The notes under the pieces were generated by a model, which saw only the letters and a program-made list of their open reading frames with translations, had not been told where the DNA came from and did not search any database. A program made the position numbers and the translations under genes. 64,000 nucleotides of DNA from Nitrobacter sp047149785 (GTDB taxonomy: Bacteria > Pseudomonadota > Alphaproteobacteria > Rhizobiales > Xanthobacteraceae). Location of the stretch: assembly GCF_047149785.1 (NCBI RefSeq), contig NZ_BAAGBE010000001.1, forward strand, positions 1,612,001 to 1,676,000. Direction: 5' to 3'. Numbering within the stretch: the stretch's first letter is position 1; each line of letters opens with the position of its first letter. Shown here in pieces: positions 60,168-64,000 of the stretch.

Positions 60168-64000
<3,833 letters not shown>

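Overview
This is a stretch of chromosome from a high-GC alphaproteobacterium of the Nitrobacteraceae/Bradyrhizobiaceae type (Bradyrhizobium, Nitrobacter, Rhodopseudomonas, Afipia). Four things point there: the alphaproteobacterial order of the str-S10-spc-alpha ribosomal clusters (adk between secY and rpsM, no rpmJ), the ATP12 and ubiquinol-cytochrome-c chaperones, the run chaperone-DUF177-plsX-fabH-ihfA-merR-tRNA-Pro, and several intergenic palindromic repeats of kinds familiar from that family. Genus cannot be fixed from the sequence alone.

Layout. 1-9816 (minus) is one open reading frame that leaves the window: the first 3272 residues of a giant repetitive surface adhesin of the RTX/DUF5801 kind. 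Its N-terminal domain ends in a PAAG motif like the LapG protease site of LapA-type adhesins. 10047-11184 holds two small exported proteins, an inverted pair of interspersed repeats and tRNA-Pro(GGG). 11382-15903 (minus) is a fatty acid/phospholipid and assembly cluster: ubiquinol-cytochrome c chaperone, DUF177, plsX, fabH, ihfA and a MerR regulator, with the BamE lipoprotein gene divergent. 16512-25738 (minus) carries pccB, a stand-alone FlhB C-terminal protein, a FliK-like protein, ATP12, an RluA-type pseudouridine synthase, a TPR protein, rarA and a Deg-type protease; several of these overlap by 4 bases.

26058-45522 (minus) is the translation core: rpsL-rpsG-fusA-tuf, then rpsJ through rplQ, with secY, adk and rpoA. 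A rho-independent terminator follows rplQ. Candidate sigma70 promoters lie far upstream of rpsL and ahead of rpsM. Repeats of at least four families sit in the spacers of these operons, including between rpoB and rpoC.

45523-55795 is an accessory segment separating rpsL from rpoC. It holds a broken Gly/His/Pro-rich secreted protein gene, a small conserved-looking 81-residue protein, a Crp/Fnr-type regulator, a GNAT-fold (BioF2-like) protein, an FAD monooxygenase-like protein, an ABC exporter with a very acidic N-terminal extension, and a fusion of an FAD amine-oxidase-like protein with a SAM methyltransferase. The last four could form a small biosynthesis/export pathway for an unidentified lipid, pigment or metabolite; this is the best candidate here for something undescribed. 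55796-64000 is rpoC and most of rpoB, which runs off the right edge.
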